The notes: generated by a model not told the origin, from the sequence alone. Positions 1 to 11,446 are shown, counted from the first letter of the stretch. The stretch: 64,000 nt of DNA from Blattamonas nauphoetae (GCA_033064195.1 JARBJD010000180.1:62001-126000); one strand, 5' to 3'. Made by a program: numbers and translations.

Positions 1-396
1 AAAAAAGCAAAAGAACGCAATCAATTTCGACTCCGAGGCAGGAATGGAGAGAGTGGAGGGCATGTGTGGGAATGAACCTTAAAGAAGTCGGAATGAACAA
101 GAAATGAGGAGAAAGAGTTGAAGATGAGAATGACAAGGAGGGAGAAGCAACCAACAATTTCTCTTTTTATGAAGCTCATTGTATTTCAGATGATACCTTG
201 TTTGACAATTTTATCTTAAAGAGGACCAAATCATTATACATACTACGTTCGTGTGAACCCGAAATTCCAGATGAAAATCTCTCAATGTTCGAAATGGGAT
301 GATCAACTCGAACAAGAAAGTTTCAATCCTTCTCGTATTCCTGAAGATTTTATCATGAATGCACGTGTAAACAATGTCGAAATGGAAGAAAGAATC
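1..396. other. 3' flank of the first gene; no gene seen
   Basis: This stretch is downstream of the stop codon of the minus-strand gene ending at 397. It is purine-rich over the first 150 bases and I see no open frame with coding character on either strand. It may contain the 3' untranslated region of that gene or the end of a gene lying outside the window. Confidence 0.5.
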
Positions 397-3300
397 CTAA
401 TCCTTTGGAGAAGATGTGAAATTTAGTTTTTTGCTGAATGCCTTTATATCATTTTCGATCTGTGGATTTCCGTCAGATTCTGTGACGATTTCGAGCAGTG
501 GTGCATCCAATTGAAGTTTCAGCTTCTCCATCATTCCTTTCGCTTGCTGTTTGTCAGCTATACTCTTGAAAAACACCCTCAACGTTGAACATTTGTGATC
601 TTCGGGGACAACGATGCACTCCAACGGAACAATTGGCAAGAATAGATCTTTTACGTGGCTCATTCTTATTCCGGAGGGAATCTTTCCGAAGAGGATGAAT
701 GGCGATTTCATGAGGACCAGCATATCTGTCTTGATTTGGACTACTTCTCGCTCCGGTGGGACTTGTGGGTGAATGGGGACGCCAGAGGTGAGGGGAGGTG
801 ATGATGTGTTCGTGTTGTCTGTTGGATGCTCTTCCTGTGGAATAAACTTGATTGATGAGTCGTCGTCATTTTGTTGCAGTTCGAGGAGTTGTTGTTCGGT
901 GAGTGGGTGAGACTGAAGGAATGCTTTGCTGTCGGCACTCGAAGCAATTTGGACAGAAAAGCGGCCAAGTTTGGGCTTATTTCGCTCCACAATCGATTGT
1001 GCTTGCAGTGCCTCTTGGTCGGATCTGAAATGGACTCTCCATTTCACAAAATCGGAGTTTGGATCGGGAAAGGGGATGGCATATAGCGGATCGACAGGAT
1101 GGAAAATCTTTCGAACCTGTTTCTTTCTGATTGATTGCGAGACATGAGTGAGCAGAAGTGACGGCATGCTGTTGATAAAGTGAGTGAGAGTTGAGAAGGA
1201 GGCATCGCTACTGGAAAGAGAGGGAGAGGGATCGGTTTGTGGCGACGGTTCACCTTCGCCGGAAGGGGTCTCCAAACCCGCTTGTTGTTGTTCAAAGAGA
1301 CTGTTGATTGATGCAACATAATCGTCGCTGATTGGAAACGTTCTGAGAAGTTCTGCGTCCATCGATTCGGAAGCCAGTGTGATCTGGACGCCGTCTACGA
1401 TCGGTTTGGTTTCTTTGATTAAATCTTTGGCTTGTTGTAATTCCTCTGGCGTGTGGAAGATCATTCGTTCATGAACTAGCCCATCCTTCGACTCTGGAAT
1501 AACAAGGAACATCGTCGCTGATGGAACGAGGGGCAGGAAGAGGTCCAGAAGCGCGTCTCCGCTGCTTTGTTTGACGTTCAGAAGATGAAGAATGTGAGCA
1601 GATGCGAGTGTCTCCAACATTGGAGGTCGACGGGCGTCCTCATATTGAGCAAAGACTGATTGAAGAGTCGATGATTCCATCTGTCTGAGATATTTATGAA
1701 CAAGGTCATGCTCACTGAGTGGATGTGTGTCAAGTGACGCTTTGTTCTTCGCCTTCGATGCAATTGTGACTTCGACACCTCCGAGTTTGGGTCTGGTCTT
1801 CTCAATCAATGCTCGTGCTTCCTTTGCATCGTTTTCCGAGTTGAAATGAGCTCTCCACGTCCGAAAATCGGTGTTTGAGTCCAAAATTTGAATAAGAAAC
1901 AACGGCTCTTTGTTCTGAAATACTGCTTTGACATGTCCCCATCCGATCGACTTGGGTACCCGGACGAGAAGGAGCGATGGTCTGGTGTTAATAAATTGCG
2001 TGAGGGAAGTTGGAGTGGTTGTGGAGAGGAAATCCAGGGCTGACATGGTGGATTGGTGAGATGGGGAGGATGGTGAAGTGGTCGGCGGCTGTTTTGCGAC
2101 GGTTGGTTCGAGTTCCTGCGATCTGTCGACAGGTGTCTGAGGGGAAGTTGGGAGATCTGTTTGGCTTTGCGGTTGAGATGGCAGTGGGTCGGTTGGGAGT
2201 TCGATCTCTTTGAGAGGAGGAGGTGGTTCGGCTGGTGGATGATCTGAGTTTGGTGACTCGGGTGCGGGTGTGTGTTCTAAAGGTAAAATGGAATATTGGT
2301 TGTTGGAGAAATCGAGTTCTTGAGAGCTGATCAACCGTGAAGGGTGTTCAGGTGGAATGTCGAGTGGTGGGAGAGAAGAAGATGTATGACGAGACATCTT
2401 CGAAAAGAGATCTGGTGTCCGTGCTGGAGATGATCCCGTTGGAGGAGTGGGTTCGTTTGGTGTGATGTGAATATCTTGAGAACTTCCCAGAACTGGAGTG
2501 CTGTCAAGAGATTGTTGTTGGGTGGATGGTGAAGATGGGAGATGTGATGGTTCGCGGATTGAGGTATCCATTTCTTGAGAGCTGAACAGGCCTGGCGGTC
2601 TGTCCAGTCCCTCCTCAAAAGAATTGTGAGGGGAGATTGGCTTGTCTGATGTTGATGGAGCCATTTGAGACTGAATTTGAGGGATCGATGCAACCAGAGA
2701 TGTCAAGCGTGGTTGGGTAGGTGGAGCGATTGGTGGAGGAGGGGTGAGAGGAGGACGAAGAGGTGGTGGTTCTGTCGGTGGAGGGGGAGTCATCGAGAGT
2801 TGGCGAGGTTGAGGTTGGTTTGTGTTGAGAAGGGTTGATAAAAGTGAGATAAGTGGTGGAGGAGAGGTCATTGAGCCTGGACGAGATGAAGGCTGGCTTT
2901 GGGTGGGAACTGTTGAGAGTTGTGGGATTATGGGTGGAGGCTCAGATGGAGGCGGCGTGAAGGAAGACGGAGGGCGAGGAGGGGGTTCGTGTGGAGGAGG
3001 AGTGGAAGACGAATGTGGGAGATGGTGTTGTGATGATTGTGGAGGATGGGATGGAGGTGCTGGAGAGATCTCCCTTTCAAGTACTTCCTTAATCGCAGCC
3101 ATTCTGTCCATGTCGGTCTGTTTTTTCTGTTCGATCGCTGTTGGTTGAGGACGAGAATCCGTGTCAGCAGTGTTCTGAGTCGGACGGGGCGGCTTTTCTG
3201 GTTTCTTGAAGACGAACGAAGCAGGTCGATGGATCGGGACGATCGAGTCCTCGTCTTTCATCCGACCAACCACCACGTCTTCCCCGATCTCCCAAACAGC

Positions 3301-6300
3301 CTCCAAATGTTCGACAGCTGCGTCACACTCCGCCTCGCTCGAGAACGACACGATGAAGCTCAGCCCGCTCGCAGTCTTCTTCGGAGCAATGAAGAGCGGC
3401 TTGGTTTCTGCGAACGCCTTCTGCACCGACTGCTTCCCGCGATCCGGAGGCAGGTTCTGCACGACGAGCTGATGAATGACAGTGACGGGTTTTTCCTTTG
3501 GACGAGGAATCACAGCGATCGATTTCGCTTGTCTCCTCCAAATCGTCACGTTTGGACCAATCTCCCACACCCTTCTCAATTTCCCTGCTGCCTTCAAGCA
3601 GAGATCACGATTCAAGAATGTCACAATCCACGCAGATTCACCAACGCTCTTCGGAGTCTTCAAGCAACTGACAGGCGCCGTGTCCCAAAAATCGGACAGC
3701 AACTGGTCTGGTTTCCAATCTGGCGGAACACCTGTGAGGCCTAACTGGAGTGGGGAGAGAATTCTGAGTGAAGCAGGACAAGGCGGTGGGGGTGGGAGGG
3801 GTCGTTGTGCTTCGGGTGATTGTGATTTTGACTGGGATGGGATAGATTGTCGTGCTTCGGATGATTGTGGTGTTGACTTGGATGTGATAGATTGTTGTGT
3901 TTCGGGTGATTGTGATTTTGACTGGGATGGAATAGATCGTCGTGCTTCTGACGGTGGTGGAATGGGTGGGGGAGGGATGGATCGTCGTGCTTCGGATGAT
4001 TGTGGCGTTGACTGGGATGGGATGGATGACTGTGGATCAGGTGGAATGGGCTGTGCGGGTGGCGGTGGTGAGTTGGAGAGTTGTCTCACCAGCAGTGCTT
4101 TTTGCTTCCATCCCCCAGAAATCGGAGGGGTTGGTTGTGTTGTCGGAGACAGTCTGCCCGTTTTCATTTCTCCTTCAGCAGGAGAAAGACTGTGTGTGTT
4201 CGCTGGTTGTGCGTCGGAATGCTGGTTAGATGGATGTGGGGTGGATTCAACGAGACCAGGCGGAAGAAGGAACGGTTCTGTCGTCAGTCGATTTTTCTCT
4301 TTTATTTCTCCTTCAGCAGGAGAGAGTCTGTGTGTGTTCGCTGGTTGGGCGTCGGAATGCTGGTCAGATGGATGTGGAGTGGATTCAACGAGACCAGGCG
4401 GAAGAAGGAACGGTTCTGTCGTCAGTCGATTTTTCTCTTTTATTTCTCCTTCAGCAGGAGAGAGTCTGTGTGTGTTCGCTGGTTGGGCGTCGGAATGCTG
4501 GTCAGATGGATGTGGAGTGGATTCAGCGAGACCAGGCGGAAGAAGGAACGGTTCTGTCGTCAGTCGATTTTTCTCTTTTATTTCTCCTTCAGCAGGAGAG
4601 AGTCTGTGTGTGTTCGCTGGTTGGGCGTCGGAATGCTGGTCAGATGGATGTGGGGTTGATTCAACGAGACCAGGCGGAAGAAGGAACGGTTCTGTCGTCA
4701 GTCGATTTTTCTCTTTTATTTCTCCTTCAGCAGGAGTGGGTGTCTGTTTTGGGAACAAGCTGAGAAGGCGTTTCATCATTCCATTGAGTTCTTCCTTTTT
4801 CTGGATTAGCTGCGCTTGTTCCACAGGCGGGCTGGAATGGTTCGATGGTGTTTGGATCGGCGTCGCTGATGATTTCTTCTCTTTCACTTGAAGTGTCGCC
4901 TGAGGAATCGCGACGAGAGATGGATCAGACGAGAGAGACGGAAACTCGTCGAGTTGCGGAATCACAGAAACCGGAATGTTCTTCGGACGATCAACCGTTC
5001 TGATCGCTCCAGCGACTTTCTGCCAGACGACCACATTTGGATGAATCGCCCACACTCCTCCCATGTTACTCGCAGCCTCTCTGCACTGGCCAGCATTCGA
5101 GAACGACACAACCCACGTCGCCCGGTCGAATTCCTTTTTCGTCATCCAACAATCCAGCGGGGTCAGCCTCCCAAAAGCGTCGATCAGCTGTTTTTGCGTC
5201 ACGCTCGGCGGAACACCAGTCAGAACGAGCTGGCTGGGGGAGATGTTGTTGAGAGGAGTGTGAGGGAGATTCTGAGGGCGAGGGAGATCGGGCTGAGGGG
5301 GAGGAGAAGGAGGTGGTGGTGGACGAGGACGAGCAGCGAGTGAAGCTTTGGACTGGTCGGTGTCTGTGTGCAGCTGAGTGTCCTTCTTCACTTCCTGTTG
5401 AACTTGAACTGGCCGACTCGTTCTCGGAATCGTCACAGATCTCTCTTTATCGAATCTGAACCCAACACTCAATTCTGGATCCAACTCCCAAAGTTTGTCA
5501 AGTTGAGTCGCCGCTCTGTTGCATAAATCAACAGTTGTGAATGTGATCACCCAATGTGTTTTCGTTGTGTTCTCCACGAGCGAGCAATTGATCGGTTTGA
5601 CGTTTCCAAACAGTGCCTTCACATCTTTCTCTGTCAAAGTTGGCGGAACATGGTACAGGACGAGTTGGCGTATTTGCGTGTTGGTTGCTGTGGTGAGGTC
5701 ATTTGACGGCTCTGATCGAGCAGGAATGGGCTTCATCTTCTGGGCAAGCTCTTCAGATGATATTTGAGTTTGGGTCGCGACAGACTTAACATTTCTGGCT
5801 GTTGTTGGGTGTGGTTGGGGTATCTCTGCTTCTTCTTTTTCTTCTTCTTCTTCCTCATCTTGTTCGCTTTCCTTCGACCACGATTCAGACTCGCTTTCAT
5901 CAGATCCTCCGCTCGTGTGCTGAGAGTCTTCTCCAAACACAACATCCGTGTCATCAACAGTTGGAGTGTCGGGAGTGGTGCTGAAGGGGATGATTGGGTA
6001 GTGATGAGTTGGTGACAGTGGGAAGGCCAGTCTGTCTGGTCGTGGAATCAGAACTGTTTCGTCCTCGCCCACTCTGAACCCAACCTCCACAGAATCACCC
6101 AGTTCCCAAATTGAAGGCAGTGCAGACACGGCGAGGATGCATTCCGAAGGCGACACGAACGACAACACCCACTGCGTCGGCTGGGGATGCCAGCAGGATT
6201 GCACGGGGAACGCGTGTCGCTCGAAGATCTGCTTCACTTGGAGCGAGGTGAGTGTGGGTGGAGTGTTCTCCAAAACCAGCTGCGACGTGATTGCCGAGAC

Positions 6301-7980
6301 GAACAGGCGGCGAGGCGAGAGCGAGCGAGGACGAGGCGAGAAGTGTGGCGATGAGGGAGGTGAGGAACGGTGATGATGAGGACGGGTTTTGTGTGGGGAT
6401 GATCTGGGTGCTGGTGGTTTGCTGAGAGAGGACGGGAAGAATGGGGCAGAGGAGGGTTGGAAGGGATTTTCGAGTGATGAAATGAGAGGATTCCCATTCC
6501 TCAAGAGTCCATCCAAAAAAGAAGAGTCATCCAGTGTCGAAAAAAATGAGGGGAGGTTGAATTTTTGTTGGTCAAAATTCCATGGTGAGTGAGTTGTCGG
6601 AGCATTTTTGGATTGTTCCAGAATCGGCGAATATGAACCAAGAAGAGGGTGTGTTAGAGGATATTTTGATGTTGAAATGTCTATTTTGTGATATTCATGT
6701 TTGAAAGTGGAAGAACAAGATTCTGGCGAGTTTGGAGGCGGATATGATGGAATCGATGGTGATTGTGAAGATGATGGAAGCGGTTGAAAAGGAGGGAGTG
6801 GATCCAAATGCAGTATGGATCGATACGCAGAGGACGGAAGAGGAGATAAGATAGTGGTTGGATGATCGTTGTTCGATGTTTTGTTTCGTGTCCTGATTCG
6901 CTTGCGAAACGCATCAAATGAAGATTGAAGATGCAAACATGATTGATGATTGGCACTGGAGAGTGATAAATATTGTGAACTCTGATCGATGCCCATCTCA
7001 AGCGAAGAAGTGTCAACTGTCAAATGGTCACCTTTCCATCGATAAAAAAAGGAAGACAATGGGTCCTCAACAAAGAGGTGGATTGATGCGAGAGAATGTG
7101 GGTTGGGGGTTGTTCGGTGGGAAGAGATGAGAGGAGCGGGTGACGTGAGGGAGATGGTTGGGATCGATTCGTTTTGACATGAAATCAATGAATCAAGAAA
7201 ACTCCGAAAAAGTTCAGGGACTGACTTTATGTTCCTCCCAAATTGCGAGAATGGAGGAAGACGAGCTTGCCAAGAGGGAATATCTCGAATAAAAGCGATT
7301 CTTCCATTCGATAGAACTCCTGCTCCTATCTGCTCGTCAAGACATCCAGACAGCAGTTCATCGTCCTGGATGTTCGGAAGAACCGGCGGTGACAATGTTT
7401 GAAGGTGATGAAGGGACAAGATCACCCAGCTCAGCTGTTCTGTCGCTTTCATTTCGTTGCTTAACGAGAATGACGCAACCCAGTTCATCACAGCTTTCGT
7501 AAATGGTACAACACGTGCATCCATCATCATATATGTCGAGAAAATGTCATTACGAACTGCATCAAGTGTTAGAGTCCCGCAGAACTCAATTTGTTTGGCG
7601 TCGTCTTTCTGTATCTGTTCTGCACCATGGTTGCTGTTATGCCATTCAATAATCAATGGTGAATCTTCTGTGTCTTGCTGAATTGTCTTTCGGTGAACTG
7701 ATGTTGATATATCGATTCTGTCAAACATTTGTTTTCGAAGTGCTTCCCATCTCATTCCCGGTCTTGTACATACACAAAATGATAAATCGTGTGTATCGTC
7801 CAGGAGTTCCAGGGGAAGAGGGGTGTTAGGGAGCACATCAACTACATCATCGAGAAATGCATCATCAAACACATCGTCCAGAATTGTCTGAAATTCAGGT
7901 GAACGATGGATTGTGGTGGACTTATCATTCATTAAATATAGGTTTACTCCTATTTCAGAGGTCATATCCTGTGATATCAT
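397..7980 (-). CDS. TUTase-like N-terminal domain fused to nine RRM-like repeats
   Basis: A single uninterrupted frame of 2,527 residues from an ATG at 7980. Residues about 35-285 resemble the Cid1/GLD2 terminal uridylyltransferase fold: the central-domain helix reads RVVPFTKAVMNW (about 160), followed by SWVILSLHHLQ and PPVLPNIQ (about 198), then a PAP-associated-like segment with ELFRSFLDSL. The place where active enzymes have D-x-D reads HDLS, so the second Asp is missing and the usual GS motif is not seen. Catalysis is therefore doubtful. A Pro/Ser-rich spacer follows, then RRM-like units starting near residues 566, 773, 918, 1413, 1503, 2003, 2132, 2277 and 2428, each with a QLVL-type first strand and a W-V-x-S/T-F-type third strand. 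The linkers are rich in PPP and acidic runs, plus a 46-residue tandem repeat. A decayed paralogue lies at 50.9-59.3 kb. RNA binding is inferred from fold type only. Confidence 0.85.
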   Translation of the reverse strand: MISQDMTSEIGVNLYLMNDKSTTIHRSPEFQTILDDVFDDAFLDDVVDVLPNTPLPLELLDDTHDLSFCVCTRPGMRWEALRKQMFDRIDISTSVHRKTIQQDTEDSPLIIEWHNSNHGAEQIQKDDAKQIEFCGTLTLDAVRNDIFSTYMMMDARVVPFTKAVMNWVASFSLSNEMKATEQLSWVILSLHHLQTLSPPVLPNIQDDELLSGCLDEQIGAGVLSNGRIAFIRDIPSWQARLPPFSQFGRNIKSVPELFRSFLDSLISCQNESIPTISLTSPAPLISSHRTTPNPHSLASIHLFVEDPLSSFFYRWKGDHLTVDTSSLEMGIDQSSQYLSLSSANHQSCLHLQSSFDAFRKRIRTRNKTSNNDHPTTILSPLPSSAYRSILHLDPLPPFQPLPSSSQSPSIPSYPPPNSPESCSSTFKHEYHKIDISTSKYPLTHPLLGSYSPILEQSKNAPTTHSPWNFDQQKFNLPSFFSTLDDSSFLDGLLRNGNPLISSLENPFQPSSAPFFPSSLSKPPAPRSSPHKTRPHHHRSSPPSSPHFSPRPRSLSPRRLFVSAITSQLVLENTPPTLTSLQVKQIFERHAFPVQSCWHPQPTQWVLSFVSPSECILAVSALPSIWELGDSVEVGFRVGEDETVLIPRPDRLAFPLSPTHHYPIIPFSTTPDTPTVDDTDVVFGEDSQHTSGGSDESESESWSKESEQDEEEEEEKEEAEIPQPHPTTARNVKSVATQTQISSEELAQKMKPIPARSEPSNDLTTATNTQIRQLVLYHVPPTLTEKDVKALFGNVKPINCSLVENTTKTHWVITFTTVDLCNRAATQLDKLWELDPELSVGFRFDKERSVTIPRTSRPVQVQQEVKKDTQLHTDTDQSKASLAARPRPPPPPSPPPQPDLPRPQNLPHTPLNNISPSQLVLTGVPPSVTQKQLIDAFGRLTPLDCWMTKKEFDRATWVVSFSNAGQCREAASNMGGVWAIHPNVVVWQKVAGAIRTVDRPKNIPVSVIPQLDEFPSLSSDPSLVAIPQATLQVKEKKSSATPIQTPSNHSSPPVEQAQLIQKKEELNGMMKRLLSLFPKQTPTPAEGEIKEKNRLTTEPFLLPPGLVESTPHPSDQHSDAQPANTHRLSPAEGEIKEKNRLTTEPFLLPPGLAESTPHPSDQHSDAQPANTHRLSPAEGEIKEKNRLTTEPFLLPPGLVESTPHPSDQHSDAQPANTHRLSPAEGEIKEKNRLTTEPFLLPPGLVESTPHPSNQHSDAQPANTHSLSPAEGEMKTGRLSPTTQPTPPISGGWKQKALLVRQLSNSPPPPAQPIPPDPQSSIPSQSTPQSSEARRSIPPPPIPPPSEARRSIPSQSKSQSPETQQSITSKSTPQSSEARQSIPSQSKSQSPEAQRPLPPPPPCPASLRILSPLQLGLTGVPPDWKPDQLLSDFWDTAPVSCLKTPKSVGESAWIVTFLNRDLCLKAAGKLRRVWEIGPNVTIWRRQAKSIAVIPRPKEKPVTVIHQLVVQNLPPDRGKQSVQKAFAETKPLFIAPKKTASGLSFIVSFSSEAECDAAVEHLEAVWEIGEDVVVGRMKDEDSIVPIHRPASFVFKKPEKPPRPTQNTADTDSRPQPTAIEQKKQTDMDRMAAIKEVLEREISPAPPSHPPQSSQHHLPHSSSTPPPHEPPPRPPSSFTPPPSEPPPIIPQLSTVPTQSQPSSRPGSMTSPPPLISLLSTLLNTNQPQPRQLSMTPPPPTEPPPLRPPLTPPPPIAPPTQPRLTSLVASIPQIQSQMAPSTSDKPISPHNSFEEGLDRPPGLFSSQEMDTSIREPSHLPSSPSTQQQSLDSTPVLGSSQDIHITPNEPTPPTGSSPARTPDLFSKMSRHTSSSLPPLDIPPEHPSRLISSQELDFSNNQYSILPLEHTPAPESPNSDHPPAEPPPPLKEIELPTDPLPSQPQSQTDLPTSPQTPVDRSQELEPTVAKQPPTTSPSSPSHQSTMSALDFLSTTTPTSLTQFINTRPSLLLVRVPKSIGWGHVKAVFQNKEPLFLIQILDSNTDFRTWRAHFNSENDAKEARALIEKTRPKLGGVEVTIASKAKNKASLDTHPLSEHDLVHKYLRQMESSTLQSVFAQYEDARRPPMLETLASAHILHLLNVKQSSGDALLDLFLPLVPSATMFLVIPESKDGLVHERMIFHTPEELQQAKDLIKETKPIVDGVQITLASESMDAELLRTFPISDDYVASINSLFEQQQAGLETPSGEGEPSPQTDPSPSLSSSDASFSTLTHFINSMPSLLLTHVSQSIRKKQVRKIFHPVDPLYAIPFPDPNSDFVKWRVHFRSDQEALQAQSIVERNKPKLGRFSVQIASSADSKAFLQSHPLTEQQLLELQQNDDDSSIKFIPQEEHPTDNTNTSSPPLTSGVPIHPQVPPEREVVQIKTDMLVLMKSPFILFGKIPSGIRMSHVKDLFLPIVPLECIVVPEDHKCSTLRVFFKSIADKQQAKGMMEKLKLQLDAPLLEIVTESDGNPQIENDIKAFSKKLNFTSSPKD
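4171..4740 (-). repeat. 138-bp tandem repeat inside the RRM-repeat gene
   Basis: The motif TCCTTCAGCAGGAG recurs at about 4171, 4309, 4447, 4585 and 4723, exactly 138 bp apart. This gives four full units and the start of a fifth. The unit is in frame and encodes 46 residues beginning LSPAEGEIKEKNRLTTEPFL. Units differ by only a few bases, so they arose recently or are kept alike by unequal exchange. Copy number is likely to vary between isolates. Confidence 0.95.
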
Positions 7981-8287
7981 CTTTTGAAATACGATCTTAC
8001 CCTTTAGGAATATGTTTGAACCTGGCTTGCTTTTGGAACTCCACGCAGGATGTTTGTGTATGTGATAAAAAAACTCAACTCAGCATTAAAGGAGATTCGA
8101 ATAGGTTTTCAATTGACAGGGTGCAATATAAGAGTTGAGGGTGCTCAGACTTGGATCGGTCCCATTGAGGGGTTTAATTGATATTTCGAAATCGAAAAAA
8201 CTCACACAGGTATACATAATGAGGGAAATCTGATTCTAACTCTCCCCATACTTCATTTGAATGAAGTCTATCTTGCCAACGATAATC

Positions 8288-10314
8288 TTAGCTATTCCAC
8301 TCTGGAAGGTTTTGGTAGTCATTCATGATCAGTTCAACGGCATCTGAAAGTCCCTCCTCCTCCAACTCCCGAAGAATCAACGTTCGTAGTTCTGGAGTGG
8401 GGATAGAACGATAAGGAAACAGAATATTCTCGTTAATCGCTTTGAGTGCAAAATGACTTGATTCTGCGCATTCTTCGAGACTCAGAACGTGAACAATGGC
8501 TGCAACTCCACCAACATCCTTCCAAAATTGAAGAGAGGCCAGACTTTGGCAAATCAGTCCCGTCACGACTCGCACGAACCATGACACTTGTCCATTCAGA
8601 TTTGGGCTGGTCTGGCCGTGCGAGAGGAGAATTCGAGGAAGATACGCATGAAGGGAAGGGGTATCAATACGAGTGAGGTTGGTGGAGTCCTCTTTGAAGA
8701 GATGAGCAAACAGGAAAGACAGGATGGAATCGTGGAAGCCATACTCCTCGAAATCAACTCTCAGAAAGTCTTCGCTGGCAACAAACTTGTTGAAAAAGGC
8801 GAATAAGAGTGATTTGTCTTCGCTGTCTGGTCTGCAGCATTTTGAACAGGGTCTCAAGAATCGTGCGATGATTGTCTTTGCTGTGTTGGAGTTGATGGTG
8901 AGGAGAGGTTCGACGAGCGTGAGGAGATCAGCAAGTGGTGTGGATGAGTCTGGAAGAACAAGGTCGAGTGAGATAAGGTCATCTGAGTGCGAATGTGATT
9001 GAACATCCACCAGAATCTCCACAATTGGTAAAACTGCCTCTGTGCGAGCTGGTGAGAGTGGTGTTTCAAGCAGAGAGCCGGTCCATACTCCGATTTGTTG
9101 CATGACTCCCTTTGATTTCAAAATCTCCTTTGCTTCATCGTTCTTCGCTCCAAGAAGCGCCAGACAGGAGAACGCAGATGTAACAAGCTTGCAATGGTTG
9201 GAAAGGGTCTTCAAATCTTCATTGCAAAGATCAGCGAGGAGAGTGTCGATGGCTTTCATTGATTCTGTCAGAAGAATCGAACACTTTCCCAAAAGCGTTT
9301 CTTTCTTCAGCGTGCCATCTGAGTTCACCGAGAACGATGTTGTTTCCGTAACAGGCCATTCCAGCGGAGGGTTTTTAAATCTCACTCCATCCAGATTCAG
9401 ATAAACGGCCTGTAGAACACACAGCCTTGTTTCAAGCGACTCCGCTCCAATCAGACGATACAAGAAGGATGTGGTGGAATGAAATTGGGCATCATTGTTG
9501 GAATAGTTGAATCCCAAGTTTCCGGCAACTGTCACAATCTTCTGAATCAGCGGTTCGAAGAGGCCGAATGATTGAGACACACGCAAAGCGCCAGGAGAGA
9601 TTTCCTCCACACATTTCGATGTGGTAAATGGAATAAATGTTCTGACAAAGTGTTGAGTGGTGTCATCGAACAGGAAACGAGATGTTGGCCATTTCGAGTG
9701 AGTTGACAAATGATTCCAGACTTCCCAGATCTGAGAAAATCAATGGAAGGGAAAGGAATACCTTCAAACATCCATCGAGGGACTCATCAGAAGGTAGTGA
9801 TTGAGTTAAAAGAGAAGGAAAGAGGGTGGAGTCTCGGAGCGTTGAGTCGTTGTCAAATGACATCAAATCTGGATAGAAAAGTCAAATGAACAAAATAGAT
9901 ACCAATGAGAGAAACCAAGAACGATATCACTGCGTCCTGAGAATTGAATCGAGAAAGAAATGCAAACGAATACTTCTTCTGACCTGTTCTCACCAATCAG
10001 ATTTCCACATATGTTCAAGACATCCACACTGCACAACTTGTTGAAAATAGAAGGATCTGTGGAATATCAGTAAGGGTGTGTTTTCAGACATGTCAGGTTG
10101 ATTCGAAGAATGTTCAAAGCGTTGGCCTTTTCTGATTCAGCCCCTGTAGACAATAGCCCAATCAATTCTTCCAGCCGATCTTCAATATTCGCTGAAATGA
10201 AATAGAACAATGGTGAGCGCCCAGACGGTTAGGAAGTGGAAATGATGTTGTTGGAGTCAAATCTGACGAGATACGCCCTTGAACGTCCTCCAAAAGATGA
10301 AGCTGCCGTGCCAT
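8288..10314 (-). CDS. ARM/HEAT-like repeat protein, multi-exon
   Basis: The main 3' exon (8288-9730) encodes about 470 residues of helical repeats ending in RELEEEGLSDAVELIMNDY, a tail shared with other ARM-like genes here (EGxxDAVE). Upstream exons join in frame through short GT-AG introns at 9731-9761 (31 nt) and 9869-9902 (34 nt), then a 37-nt intron just before DAVISFLVSLIDLMSF. Further exons carry LCSVDVLNICGNLIGENR and NIEDRLEELIGLLS. The likely start is the ATG at 10314 (MARQLHLLEDVQGR). No catalytic motif is seen; a scaffold role is usual for ARM folds but cannot be shown here. The joins of the first two exons are the least certain. Confidence 0.7.
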
Positions 10315-10758
10315 CGCGAATTATTTATAATTACGAGATGATAACTTCAAATATCTAGAATTGTTTGAACTCTCTTCTTGAATTAAGGGTCTGCTCATTT
10401 GACAAGACAATCAGAAATAGATCATTGTTTCTACACACTGAAATAATTATCGAACCATCCAGCACATCGCATATGGCTCCTCAACGTGAGCTGTGTGTCG
10501 TTGATTGAAGCTGCTCTTTCATCGTCTTCCAGGAGTTGGATTTTCATCGAATATCTCCACATTTATTCTCGAAAATGACAAGCGGGGTGATATTGTCTCG
10601 TTTGTTGAATCGGCAAATATTTGACAGATAGTCAGTGAAATTGATTGAGATGACGATCCTGATCAAACCGTTGATGAATCATTCGGAAGTACGATACTTC
10701 CATCTAGCGTTTTGTCAACAGTCTGCATATCCCCATCTATTCATTGTTCCGAAATACT
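10315..10758. other. Divergent intergenic region
   Basis: AT-rich DNA between the start of the minus-strand ARM-like gene (10314) and the probable start of the split plus-strand gene (10759). It should contain both promoters. I see no convincing coding frame or repeat in it. Confidence 0.5.
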
Positions 10759-11446
10759 ATGCTCGTCGACAAGAATTCAATCACTCCCCAAATTGAAAAC
10801 GCAGAGGCGCCTCGAACAGTGTGACGATTGTTTCTCGGCATAACTCTCATTTTTTCAGAGCTTTCTTGAAAGCTTTCTCACTCAGATTTGTGGAGACTGT
10901 GAATCACTACGTCCAATCATGCTGAATGGTCTCCTCATTCTTGTGACTGGTTCGTCTAGCCTTGATTTCATTCCATGTTGTTGATGATTTTGACAGAATC
11001 TGATTGGGCCCTCTCAACAATTCTTGAAGTGGAGTACATCAAACCTCTTGAGGAATATTGTGAAAAGACACAACCATGTGATGTTCCAGTGTGATTCTTG
11101 TTTCGTTATCATCTCTCAGATTGCATTCCCAAAATTGTTGTCTCTGATTGGTTCGACAATTATTTGTGTTGATCTTGACTCTTTTTCACTATTCTTTCCA
11201 TCAGGGAAAACATCAGAAGGAGAATTGGATCGCATTTGTCGTTCGTCGATCAGTCAGCGAGGTAATTGGTAATACGTGCTAACGGGTTTTCAAAGGGTTA
11301 GATCATGCTCATTTCAACATGACGTGAATATTAGCTTTTTTTATCGAAGTTTTCACATTATGAACACTTCACTTCACAAATCAGCTCGTTTAAATGAACA
11401 TTTTTCCACTCCATCAGAATCAAGCGATTGTTGTCAACTTCCGTTA

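Noticed and set aside
3476-4891. Long plus-strand frame of 471 residues opposite the first gene
   Set aside because: It is the antisense shadow of the Pro/Ser-rich linker and 138-bp tandem repeats; its own composition (Gly, Asp, Cys) follows from the reverse complement, and the minus frame has recognisable domains.
397-7980. An active terminal uridylyltransferase
   Set aside because: The D-x-D catalytic pair is incomplete (HDLS) and the GS motif is not visible, so only the fold, not the activity, is claimed.
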